Source of the DNA: Polymorphospora lycopeni | GTDB taxonomy: Bacteria; Actinomycetota; Actinomycetes; Mycobacteriales; Micromonosporaceae | Length of the DNA: 64,000 bases | NCBI RefSeq assembly: GCF_042237075.1 | Contig: NZ_JBCGDC010000006.1 | Coordinates: 1 to 64,000, forward strand | Reading direction: 5' to 3' | In this document: positions 56,902 to 64,000 of the stretch, in pieces | Layout of the letters: the number at the start of each line of letters is the position of its first letter | Position numbering within the stretch: position 1 is the stretch's first letter | Notes under the pieces: model-generated | The model's database searches: none | Told to the model about the DNA's origin: nothing | The model's input: only the letters and a program-made list of their open reading frames with translations | Position numbers and translations under genes: made by a program

Positions 56902-57858
56902 ATGGCGAACACCAGCACCCGGATGCTGCAACTGCTGTCGCTGTTGCAGACCCACCGCTACTGGCCCGGCAGCGAACTCGCCGGCCGGCTCGCGGTCAGC
57001 GAACGCACCCTGCGCCGCGACGTCGACCGGCTGCGTGAACTCGGCTATCCCGTCGACGCCGCCCGGGGCGTCGCCGGCGGCTACCAGCTACAGGCCGGCG
57101 CCGCGCTGCCGCCGCTGCTTCTCGACGACGAGGAGGCGGTCGCCATCGCGGTCGGGCTGCGCACCGCCGCCGGCGGCGCCGTCGCCGGCATCGCCGAAAC
57201 CTCGGTACGGGCCCTCGCCAAGGTGGTGCAGGTGATGCCACCCCGGCTGCGGCGCCGGGTCGACGCACTGCACACGTACACCGAACCGGCCCTGACCGGC
57301 GGTGGTCCGACCGTCGACGCGACCACCCTGACCCTGATCGCGCAGGCGTGCCGCGACGACGAGCGGTTGGCGTTCGACTACACCAGCCGCGACGGCGCCC
57401 CGACCACCCGGCTCGTCGAGCCGCACCGGCTCGTGTCGTACGGCCGGCGCTGGTACCTGGTCGCGTTCGACGTCGAACGCCACGACTGGCGTACGTTCCG
57501 GGTCGACCGCCTGTCGGCGGCCCGGACCACCGGCGCCCGGTTCCGCCCCCGCGACCTGCCGGCGGCCGACGCCGCCGAGTTCGTCCGCGCCGGCCTGTCG
57601 TCGATCCCGACCCGCCACCGGGTACGGATCCGCGTCGAGGCCGGCACCGACCACGTGGCCCGGGTCGTCGGCCGCTGGGCCGAGGTCGAGGCCGACGGCG
57701 AGGGCTGCGTGCTGACCATGCACGTCGACGAGTTCGACTGGCCGGTGCTGCTGCTCGCCGCGATCGGCGCCGAATTCGAGGTGCTCGAACCGGCCGAGTT
57801 CCGCGAGCACCTGGGCCGGATCGGTCGGCTCTTCATCGGGGCCGCTGGCAGGGCTTAG
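56902..57858 (+). CDS. YafY/WYL-family transcriptional regulator
   Basis: This 318-residue protein has an N-terminal winged helix (MLQLLSLLQTHRYWPGSELA, SERTLRRDVDRLRELGYPVD) and a central WYL domain with PHRLVSYGRRWYLVAFDVER, the variant of the WYL triad. The C-terminal WCX extension includes LLAAIGAEFEVLEPAEFREH. It is divergent from the DrrAB exporter and probably controls it in response to a ligand or nucleic acid. Confidence 0.9.
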   Translation: MANTSTRMLQLLSLLQTHRYWPGSELAGRLAVSERTLRRDVDRLRELGYPVDAARGVAGGYQLQAGAALPPLLLDDEEAVAIAVGLRTAAGGAVAGIAETSVRALAKVVQVMPPRLRRRVDALHTYTEPALTGGGPTVDATTLTLIAQACRDDERLAFDYTSRDGAPTTRLVEPHRLVSYGRRWYLVAFDVERHDWRTFRVDRLSAARTTGARFRPRDLPAADAAEFVRAGLSSIPTRHRVRIRVEAGTDHVARVVGRWAEVEADGEGCVLTMHVDEFDWPVLLLAAIGAEFEVLEPAEFREHLGRIGRLFIGAAGRA

Positions 57859-57871
57859 CTACGGTTGCGCC

Positions 57872-58645
57872 GTGTTCGTCGAGAATCATGCGGTGAAACC
57901 CCGGCAGGTCATCTGCGTGCTCGGGGCCGGACTGGACCTCGACCTGGTCGAGAAACTGGTCGCCGAGGTCGGCGGACCGGGCTTCAGCCTGGACCGGGAG
58001 TTCGTCATGACGACGCCCGACCCCCGGATGCTCCAGTCGTTCGAGTCCTGCCTGACCAACGCCACCTTCACCGCCGCCGACCGGCAGGCGGTGTCCGGTC
58101 ACGACTCCGTCGCCTACATCCTGTCGCCACCGATGGGCGACAAGGACGTGTCGTTCCTCGTCGCGGCCCGGATGCTGGCCCTCACCGCGGCGCTGCTGCG
58201 GGCCGGCGCCACCGCCGTGAAATGCGAGAGCAGCGGCCTGACCCACGGTCGGGACCGCTGGCTGGAACTGGCCGACCTCGCCGCCGACGCCCCGTCGCTC
58301 GCCGACCTGACCAAGATCCTCTACTACGCCTGGGTGAAACGGCCGCTGTCGGACGACGACCGCATGTACACCTGCGGGATGCACCTGCTCGGCGAACCGG
58401 ACGTCGAGATCGAGGCGGACGGGCTCGCCGATCGGGAGCGGCTCGACGACTGGGTCGAGTTGATCGACGGCCTGGCCGTCTACCTGCTGACCGAGGTCAG
58501 GACCCCGGACATCCGCAGCGGCGAGGGCTTCCGGCTCGCCCCCGAGGCACCACGCTGGATCCTGACCAGACGCGCCTGCCACCGGTACGCCGACGACGAC
58601 TTCTTCTACAACCCGTACGGCCACTGGCTCCTGACGCCGGGGTGA
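57872..58645 (+). CDS. Hypothetical protein (DUF4261-like)
   Basis: This 257-residue cytoplasmic protein has no signal peptide. The segment LVAARMLALTAALLRAGATA, VKCESSGLTHGRDRWLELAD and FFYNPYGHWLLTPG recall DUF4261-domain proteins, whose function is unknown. GTG 57872 lies 13 bp after the WYL gene stop. TACGGT 6 nt upstream could be the -10 of a leaderless message. The DUF1772-like gene is convergent downstream. Confidence 0.6.
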   Translation: MFVENHAVKPRQVICVLGAGLDLDLVEKLVAEVGGPGFSLDREFVMTTPDPRMLQSFESCLTNATFTAADRQAVSGHDSVAYILSPPMGDKDVSFLVAARMLALTAALLRAGATAVKCESSGLTHGRDRWLELADLAADAPSLADLTKILYYAWVKRPLSDDDRMYTCGMHLLGEPDVEIEADGLADRERLDDWVELIDGLAVYLLTEVRTPDIRSGEGFRLAPEAPRWILTRRACHRYADDDFFYNPYGHWLLTPG

Positions 58646-58660
58646 GCCCCGCCGCCCGCG

Positions 58661-59134
58661 CTACCCGTGCAGGAGCGCGCCGAGCAGGCAGCCGAAGGCG
58701 GCGACCGACGCGACCGTACGCACCAGGTTCCAGCGGACCCACCGCGCCTCGAACGCGGCTCGGACCGGGCCGAGATCGGCCGGCTCGCCGACCGCGTCGA
58801 GCTGGTTGTTCAGCGGCACGTTGACCGCACCGGTGACCCCGAGCGTCACCGCGTGGCAGGCGACCGCCGCCACGATCCACCACAGGGTCGGCCCGCCGGT
58901 GCCCCAGAACAGGACGACGGCGACGATCGCCAGCAGCGGCGCGCCGCCGAAGCTGAGCGCGAACCAGCCGTTCAGGATCGCCACGTTGATGTTCCGCATG
59001 GCCTCGACGAAGGTGCGGTCGTCGGTGCGGCGCAGCCCCGGCATGACCGAGCAGGCGTACGCGTAGAACAGCCCGCCGAGCAGGCCGGCCGTGCCGGTCG
59101 CCGCCACGAGTACGGCCGTATCCAGTGCCCCCAT
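58661..59134 (-). CDS. DUF1772 / anthrone-oxygenase-like membrane protein
   Basis: This 157-residue protein has four predicted transmembrane helices (AVLVAATGTAGLLGGLFYAY; APLLAIVAVVLFWGTG; LWWIVAAVACHAVTLGVTG; VASVAAFGCLLGALL). The motifs FVEAMRNINVAILNGWFALS, NVPLNNQLDAV and FEARWVRWNLVRT are those of DUF1772-domain proteins, some of which are fungal anthrone oxygenases. The role in bacteria is unclear. Confidence 0.82.
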   Translation of the reverse strand: MGALDTAVLVAATGTAGLLGGLFYAYACSVMPGLRRTDDRTFVEAMRNINVAILNGWFALSFGGAPLLAIVAVVLFWGTGGPTLWWIVAAVACHAVTLGVTGAVNVPLNNQLDAVGEPADLGPVRAAFEARWVRWNLVRTVASVAAFGCLLGALLHG

Positions 59135-59174
59135 CGCCCCTCCGGCCCGGCCGGTGTCACCGCAAGCTGTCGTC

Positions 59175-59235
59175 GTTGATCTGGGCGCCAGCCACCCTAT
59201 CCGCCGCCCGTTCGGTGGTTTCCGCCCAGATCAAC
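59175..59235. repeat. Inverted-repeat element (GTTGATCTGGGCG)
   Basis: GTTGATCTGGGCG (59175-59187) is repeated in perfect inverse at 59223-59235, with a 35-nt spacer. It resembles other dispersed Micromonosporaceae intergenic palindromes. The rest of 59135-59454 shows no gene. Confidence 0.65.
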
Positions 59236-59454
59236 TCCGTCACACCGGGACACCGTTCATTGCGGAAGGGCCAGGCGTGCCCGCCACGTCACACCGTCGC
59301 CGGTGATGCTGGCACCGTCCCGCACGGCCGAGTGCCCGCCGGGGTGCGGCCGAGCGTGAGGCGACGCGTACTCGCAGCAAACTGCCAGCTTCGACTGTCA
59401 TCATTGCGACGGATGGCCACCTAACGACCGGCCACCTGACCACCGGAGCAGCAG

Positions 59455-59595
59455 ATGTCGATCGTCCAGAAGATCCGCACGTTCCTGTCCAGCCCGCAGG
59501 GGCGGAAGCTGACCTCCCAGGCCCAGCAGCAGCTCTCCAAGCCGGAAAACCAGCAGAAGCTGCGCAACCTCGCCAGCCGCTTCAAGCGGCGCTGA
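59455..59595 (+). CDS. Small basic 46-residue protein
   Basis: The frame encodes MSIVQKIRTFLSSPQGRKLT followed by a Gln-rich helix-like stretch and a basic end (NLASRFKRR). GGAG lies 6 nt before ATG 59455. Composition (amphipathic, Lys/Arg/Gln-rich) suggests a small nucleic-acid-associated or antitoxin-like protein; I do not recognise a family with certainty. Confidence 0.6.
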   Translation: MSIVQKIRTFLSSPQGRKLTSQAQQQLSKPENQQKLRNLASRFKRR

Positions 59596-59650
59596 ATTTT
59601 CTGGCCCTCGCTTCGCTCGGGCGGCTCGCTCCGCTTCGCGCCGCCTAAGT

Positions 59651-59712
59651 GCACCGTCTTCGCCCTGCGGGCATGACGGCTTCGCCGCATGTCCTCGGGC
59701 TCCAGACGGTGC
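59651..59712. terminator. Nested hairpins between convergent genes
   Basis: GCACCGTCT (59651-59659) pairs with AGACGGTGC (59704-59712). The interval between them contains smaller pairing segments, and just upstream (59605-59643) lies a run of CTTCGCTC/GCTTCGC palindromes. It may terminate both the small ORF and the MFS gene on the opposite strand. Confidence 0.45.
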
Positions 59713-59798
59713 GGCGGCGCTCGGTCGGCTCGCGGCGTCGGTCACCGCCGCACTCGGTGCGCCGGTCGCGCGGCCGTCGGCAAGCGCCGCCGGGTCGG

Positions 59799-61082
59799 TC
59801 AGTGGGCGGCCACCGGTGCCACGGCCGGGACTTCGGTGACCAGGCGGGCGGGGCGGACGATCAGCAGCAAGGCGGCCAGCGCCAGCACCATGCTGGCGGC
59901 GACCACGGCCGCCATGGCGCCGCCACCGGTGCCGATCGCGCCGACCATGGGCGCGGCGACCGCACCGACACCGAACTGGGCGGAACCGAGCAGCGCGGCG
60001 GCGGTGCCGGCCGCCTCGCCGTGCCGGCTCATCGCCAGGGCCGCCGCGTTGGGGTTGATCAGCGCGACGGTGGCCAGCACACCCCACAGCGGCACCAGGA
60101 TGGCGGGCAGGCCACCGAATCCGGTAACCGCGAACAGCAGCAGGAACAGGGCGCACAGCGCCCCGGCCACCACGGAGGCGGCCAGGATCCGTGCCGGCCG
60201 GAAGTAGCGCAGCAGCACCACGTTGACCTGGCTGGCGGCGACCAGCCCGATCGCGCCGAGGCCGAAGACGACGGCGAAGCCCTGTTCGCTCATCCCGTAC
60301 TGCTCCTGGAAGACGAACGACGACCCGGAGACGTACGCGAACACGGCCGCCATCGCCAGGCCGGTGACCAGGACCAGGCCGACGAAGACCCGGTCGCGCA
60401 GCAACGAGCGGTACGCCCGGGCGGTGCCGGCGATCCCGCCACGGCGGCGACGCTCGGGCGGCAGCGTCTCCGGCAGCCCGAACGCGGTCACCGCGAGCAG
60501 GATGACGCTGATGCCGGCCAGGGCGACGAACACGCCCCGCCAGTCGGTCCACCGCAGCACCTCGCCGCCGAGGGTCGGGGCGAGGACCGGGGCGACCCCC
60601 ATGACGAGCATCAGGCGGGACAGCACCCGGGCCACCCCCAGGCCGCTGAACAGGTCCCGTACGACGGCCATGGCGACGACGGCGGCGGCCGACACGGCCA
60701 ACCCCTGGACCACCCGCAGCGCGCCGAGGACCGCGACGTTCGGCGCCACCGCGCAGAGCAGGGACGCGAGTACGTGCACGACCGCGCCGGCGAGCAGCGG
60801 GCGGCGGCGGCCGACGGCGTCGGAGAGCGGGCCGATGAGCAACTGGCCGAGTGCGACACCGGCGAGCGTGCCGGTGAGGGTGAGCTGGACCGCGGCGGCG
60901 TTGGTGAGCAGGTCTTCGGTGATCGCGGGCAGCGCCGGCAGATACATGTCGATGGTGAGCGGGCCCACCGCGATCAGCGAGCCGAGCACCAGCACCGTCT
61001 TCACCCGCTGCCACGGCGTCATCAGGTCGCCCGGCATCGCCGGTGCGGGGGGCGCCGATTCACGGCTGTCGACCGAGGTCAT
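59799..61082 (-). CDS. Bcr/CflA-type MFS multidrug exporter
   Basis: This 427-residue transporter has twelve predicted helices. IAVGPLTIDMYLPALPAITE and the motif GQLLIGPLSDAVGRRRPLLA mark the Bcr/CflA drug:proton antiporters; LPPERRRRGGIAGTARAYRS is the central loop. ATG 61082 was taken over an upstream ATG because the family N-terminus begins near it. Such carriers export drugs such as bicyclomycin or chloramphenicol; no substrate is proven here. Confidence 0.9.
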   Translation of the reverse strand: MTSVDSRESAPPAPAMPGDLMTPWQRVKTVLVLGSLIAVGPLTIDMYLPALPAITEDLLTNAAAVQLTLTGTLAGVALGQLLIGPLSDAVGRRRPLLAGAVVHVLASLLCAVAPNVAVLGALRVVQGLAVSAAAVVAMAVVRDLFSGLGVARVLSRLMLVMGVAPVLAPTLGGEVLRWTDWRGVFVALAGISVILLAVTAFGLPETLPPERRRRGGIAGTARAYRSLLRDRVFVGLVLVTGLAMAAVFAYVSGSSFVFQEQYGMSEQGFAVVFGLGAIGLVAASQVNVVLLRYFRPARILAASVVAGALCALFLLLFAVTGFGGLPAILVPLWGVLATVALINPNAAALAMSRHGEAAGTAAALLGSAQFGVGAVAAPMVGAIGTGGGAMAAVVAASMVLALAALLLIVRPARLVTEVPAVAPVAAH

Positions 61083-61487
61083 GGCTGTCTTCCGTCCGGG
61101 TGGCGGCAATGGGTGGGAACACGTCCCACCGTCCACCAAGACCGGCTCCCGGTGGATCATTCCCGCCCGGCGCAACGGTGGGCCGGCTCACATCCCGACG
61201 ACGGACGGCAGCCGCCCGTCCGGGCGGCGGTGCCGGCTGGCAAGGTGGCCGGCGGAGCGGGTCGACGCTCGACGGACCGGCAATTGCCGGTGCCGCTGTC
61301 GCGGGCAACAGCAAATTCGCTGTCGATACGCCGTTTTCGCTGTGGGGGCGGACAGCAGTACGTGCCCTCGATGGAACGTGCCCCCGGGCAATCCTGGGAC
61401 CCGAGCCCCCGTCAGGACATTCCGGCACGACTTCTCCTCGATCGCGAGGGCGCGGACGCACGGGACGCGGACAGCTAGGCTGCTTCG

Positions 61488-62117
61488 ATGCGCCTGATCA
61501 TCCTCGGGCCACCCGGCTCCGGCCGGGAAACTGTCGCCGAAGTCCTCGCCGCGGATATGGGTGTCCCGACGATCACCGCCAGAGACACCTTTCAGAGCGG
61601 GGTCCGGGCGAACACCCCCGCTGCGGTCGAGGCCATGCGCCTGATGAGGACCGGCCGTCTCGTACCGAAACGGGTGGGGCTGGCCCTGCTCCGCGACCGC
61701 TTGACGCGGCCCGCCACCGTCACCGGATTCGTCCTCGACGGTTTCCCGAGCCACGCCGGATCGCCCGAGGCCATCGACGTCATGCTCGCCGACGTCGGGG
61801 CGACCGTCGACCGGGTCGTCGACCTGGTCCTGCCCGACGCCGAGGCGGTCCGCCGGATCGTCGGGCGCCGCGTCTGCCGGGGCTGCAGCAGACGCTGGTC
61901 GGCCGACGACGCCGTCCCCGGCCGTGAGGTCTGCGACGGCTGCGGCGGCGAGATCTTCCAGCGTCCGGACGACGACGCCGATCTCGTCGCCGACCAACTC
62001 CGGTCGTACCGGGCGCACATGGCGCACGTGGTCGACCACTACCAGTCGCTTGGCAGGCTGATCTGCGTCGACGCCGCTCTGCCACCGACGGAGATCGCGG
62101 CCAGGGTGCTCGCCTGA
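61488..62117 (+). CDS. Adenylate-kinase-like protein with altered active site
   Basis: This 209-residue protein has the adenylate kinase fold: P-loop region LIILGPPGSGRETVAEVLA, LDGFPSHAGSPEAIDVML, and a zinc-binding lid with CRGCSRRW and CDGCGGEIFQRPDDD. Two near-invariant residues are changed: the P-loop Lys is Arg (GSGRET for GSGKGT), and the Arg of DGFPR is Ser (DGFPSH). It is therefore unlikely to be the main adenylate kinase and may have lost or changed activity. ATG 61488 directly opens the fold. The region 61083-61487 upstream holds no supported gene. Confidence 0.8.
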   Translation: MRLIILGPPGSGRETVAEVLAADMGVPTITARDTFQSGVRANTPAAVEAMRLMRTGRLVPKRVGLALLRDRLTRPATVTGFVLDGFPSHAGSPEAIDVMLADVGATVDRVVDLVLPDAEAVRRIVGRRVCRGCSRRWSADDAVPGREVCDGCGGEIFQRPDDDADLVADQLRSYRAHMAHVVDHYQSLGRLICVDAALPPTEIAARVLA

Positions 62118-62177
62118 TCGGTTTCGCCCGCCCGGTCCCGCCGTTCCTCCCGGCCCCGACGGACGCCGGGCGCGGGA

Positions 62178-64000
62178 TCAGCGGGCGGCGAGGGTACGGG
62201 CGGCTCCCGTCACCGCGTCGACGCCGATGCCGGCGGCGTCCATGAGCTGGGCCGTCGTGCCCGAGGTGGGCAGGCCGCGGACCGCGAGGTGACTCATCCG
62301 GATCGGCTCGCCGAGGTCGGCGAGCGCCTCCAGGATGGCGGCGCCGATGCCGCCCTGCGGGTAGTGGTCCTCGACCACGACGAGCCGGCCGCCGGTGATC
62401 CGTACCGCCTCGACCAGGGCGTCCCGGTCGATGGGCTTGACGGAGTAGAGGTCGATGACGCGGGCGGCGATGCCGTCGGCGGCCAGCCGGTCGGCGGCGG
62501 CCAGGCAGTTGTGCACGGTGACGCCGGCACCGATGAGCGCGACCTGGTCGCCGGGGCCGCCGCGCAGCTGCTTGCTGCCGCCGATCGGGAAGGTGTCGCC
62601 GTTGTCGTACAGGACCGGGTAGGAGCCGCGGGTGGTGCGCACGTAGCTGACGCCGGGCAGGTCCACGGTCTGCGCGACGAGCGCCGCGCAGGAGACCGCG
62701 TCGCTGGGGTAGAGCACGGTCGAGCCGTACACGGCCCGCAGCGCGGCGATGTCCTCCAGCGCCATCTGCGACGGGCCGTCGGCGCCGATCTCGACGCCGG
62801 CGTGGGAGCCGGCGAGCTTGATCTCGGCGCCGGAGATGCCGGCCATCCGGATGAAGTCGTACGCCCGGGACAGGAACGCGGCGAAGGTGGCGGCGAACGG
62901 CCGGTAGCCGCGTACCTGCAGGCCGACGGCGGCGCCGACCAGTTGCTGCTCGGCGATGTAGATCTCGAAGAAGCGGTCCGGGAAGGCGTCGGCGAACGCC
63001 TCGGTGCGGGTGGAGTCGCTGACCTCGCCGTCGAGTACGACGACGTCGGGGCGGGCGGCCAGCGCCAGCAGCGCCTCCCCGTACGCCTTGCGGGTGGCGA
63101 CCTTGGCGCCGCGCTCGTAGCGGGGCAGGTCGGGGGCGGGGCCGCGGGCGGGGGTGGTCACGGCGGGCTGGCCGGGGGCCGGCATCGGCGCGGCGACGGT
63201 GATCGAGCGTACGCCGCCGAGGGCGGTGACGGCGCGGTCGGCGATGTCGGCCGGGAGGGCCTTGCCGTGCCAGCCGGGCTTGTCCTCGACGTCGGGTACG
63301 CCCCGGCCCTTGATCGTGCGGGCGAGTAGCACGGTCGGGCCGGTGGCCGTACGGGCGGTGCGCAGGGCGTCGTCGATCGAGGTCAGGTCGTGGCCGTCGA
63401 CGACCATCGCACGGCAGCCGAACGCCTCGGCGCGCCGGCGGTAGGTGTCGAGGTCCCATTCGAGTTCGGTGGTCCCCCGCTGGCCGTACCGGTTGACGTC
63501 GACGATCGCGGTCAGGTTGCGCAGCCCGTAGTGGCCGGCCTTGTCGAGCGCCTCCCAGATCGAGCCCTCGGCGGTCTCGCTGTCGCCGCAGAGCACCCAG
63601 ACGTGGTACGGCAGCTTGTCGAGGCGCAGGCCGGCGAGCGCGATGCCGACGCCGGCCGGCAGGCCCTGGCCCAGCGAGCCGGTGGCGACGTCGACCCACG
63701 GCAGTGCCGGGGTCGGATGGCCCTGCAGCCGCGACCCGAACTTGCGGTACGTCCCGACGAGTTCGTCGTCGCTGATCACGCCGGCGGCTTTGAAGACGGA
63801 GTACAGCAGCGGGGAGGCGTGCCCCTTGGAGAAGATCAGGTGATCGTTGGTGGGGGCCTTCGGGGCGGACCAGTCGTAGCGGAGGTGCCGGGCGAGCAGG
63901 ACGGCGAGCAGGTCGGCCGCCGACAGGCTGGACGTCGGGTGGCCGGAGCCGGCCGCACCGCTGCTGCGGATCGAGTCGACCCTGAGCTGGGCGGCGAGGT
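62178..64000 (-). CDS. tkt: Transketolase (5' end beyond window)
   Basis: This minus-strand gene ends at 62178 and runs off the right edge. The part seen (about 607 residues) has the thiamine-diphosphate domain (RSSGAAGSGHPTSSLSAADL; FSKGHASPLLYSVFKAAGVI; WVLCGDSETAEGSIWEALDK, with the GDS..EG motif). It continues into the pyrimidine domain (VVVLDGEVSDSTRTEAFADA; KLAGSHAGVEIGADGPSQMA) and a C-terminal domain (DLYSVKPIDRDALVEAVRIT). Transketolase transfers two-carbon units in the pentose phosphate pathway; this compact form could also be a transketolase-like paralogue. Confidence 0.9.
   Translation of the reverse strand, partial: LAAQLRVDSIRSSGAAGSGHPTSSLSAADLLAVLLARHLRYDWSAPKAPTNDHLIFSKGHASPLLYSVFKAAGVISDDELVGTYRKFGSRLQGHPTPALPWVDVATGSLGQGLPAGVGIALAGLRLDKLPYHVWVLCGDSETAEGSIWEALDKAGHYGLRNLTAIVDVNRYGQRGTTELEWDLDTYRRRAEAFGCRAMVVDGHDLTSIDDALRTARTATGPTVLLARTIKGRGVPDVEDKPGWHGKALPADIADRAVTALGGVRSITVAAPMPAPGQPAVTTPARGPAPDLPRYERGAKVATRKAYGEALLALAARPDVVVLDGEVSDSTRTEAFADAFPDRFFEIYIAEQQLVGAAVGLQVRGYRPFAATFAAFLSRAYDFIRMAGISGAEIKLAGSHAGVEIGADGPSQMALEDIAALRAVYGSTVLYPSDAVSCAALVAQTVDLPGVSYVRTTRGSYPVLYDNGDTFPIGGSKQLRGGPGDQVALIGAGVTVHNCLAAADRLAADGIAARVIDLYSVKPIDRDALVEAVRITGGRLVVVEDHYPQGGIGAAILEALADLGEPIRMSHLAVRGLPTSGTTAQLMDAAGIGVDAVTGAARTLAAR

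Overview
The window is very GC-rich and codon usage is strongly third-position G/C. Gene content (SARP regulator, FurA-KatG, HelR, DrrAB, CGNR and WYL regulators, LPxTG surface protein) and two kinds of intergenic palindrome point to an actinomycete, most likely Micromonosporaceae. Species cannot be set from the sequence. It is a draft scaffold: three N gaps (16741-16850, 25769-25887, 30914-31018) and two joins made of poly-G, one n and a duplicated flank (23195-23353, 29508-29708). The second join splits a regulator gene artificially.

Layout. 56-3253 encodes a caspase-like/P-loop NTPase/TPR protein. It is followed by a decayed stretch with an IS701-type transposase (3845-5116) and remnants of a WYL regulator and a SnoaL-like gene. 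5913-13477 is a phenazine cluster: phzC, phzD, phzE, a small YdhR-like ORF, phzG, phzB and phzF, tightly packed, then a PhzM-like methyltransferase behind its own terminator and promoter. Together they should take chorismate-pathway precursors to phenazine-1-carboxylate or the dicarboxylate and methylate it.

13685-33533 is mixed accessory and housekeeping DNA: an SDR, a frameshifted VOC protein, a two-domain GNAT, furA-katG with a Fur-type operator, a beta-propeller protein, a Tat-like M23 peptidase, an LPVTG-anchored protein, a DoxX-like protein, an AfsR-like SARP regulator, a secreted NucA/NucB-type nuclease and other secreted proteins. 33582-40653 is a LivKHMGF-type ABC transporter with a Gfo/Idh/MocA oxidoreductase. 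It is probably controlled by the divergent LacI-family regulator through a perfect double operator.

40687-44263 holds an NTF2-like protein, an MFS carrier, a DeoR regulator and a zinc alcohol dehydrogenase. 44449-46605 is a HelR-type RNA polymerase-recycling ATPase with a rifamycin-associated element (RAE) upstream. 46849-50864 contains small regulators and enzymes (MarR-like, ADP-ribosylglycohydrolase, APH-like kinase).

51392-62117 holds nhaA, a broken SRPBCC gene, a CGNR regulator with three operator copies, a DrrAB exporter divergent from a WYL regulator, DUF1772-like and Bcr/CflA-like membrane proteins, and an adenylate-kinase-like protein with a degenerate active site. The window ends inside a transketolase gene. 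No rRNA, tRNA or CRISPR array was seen.
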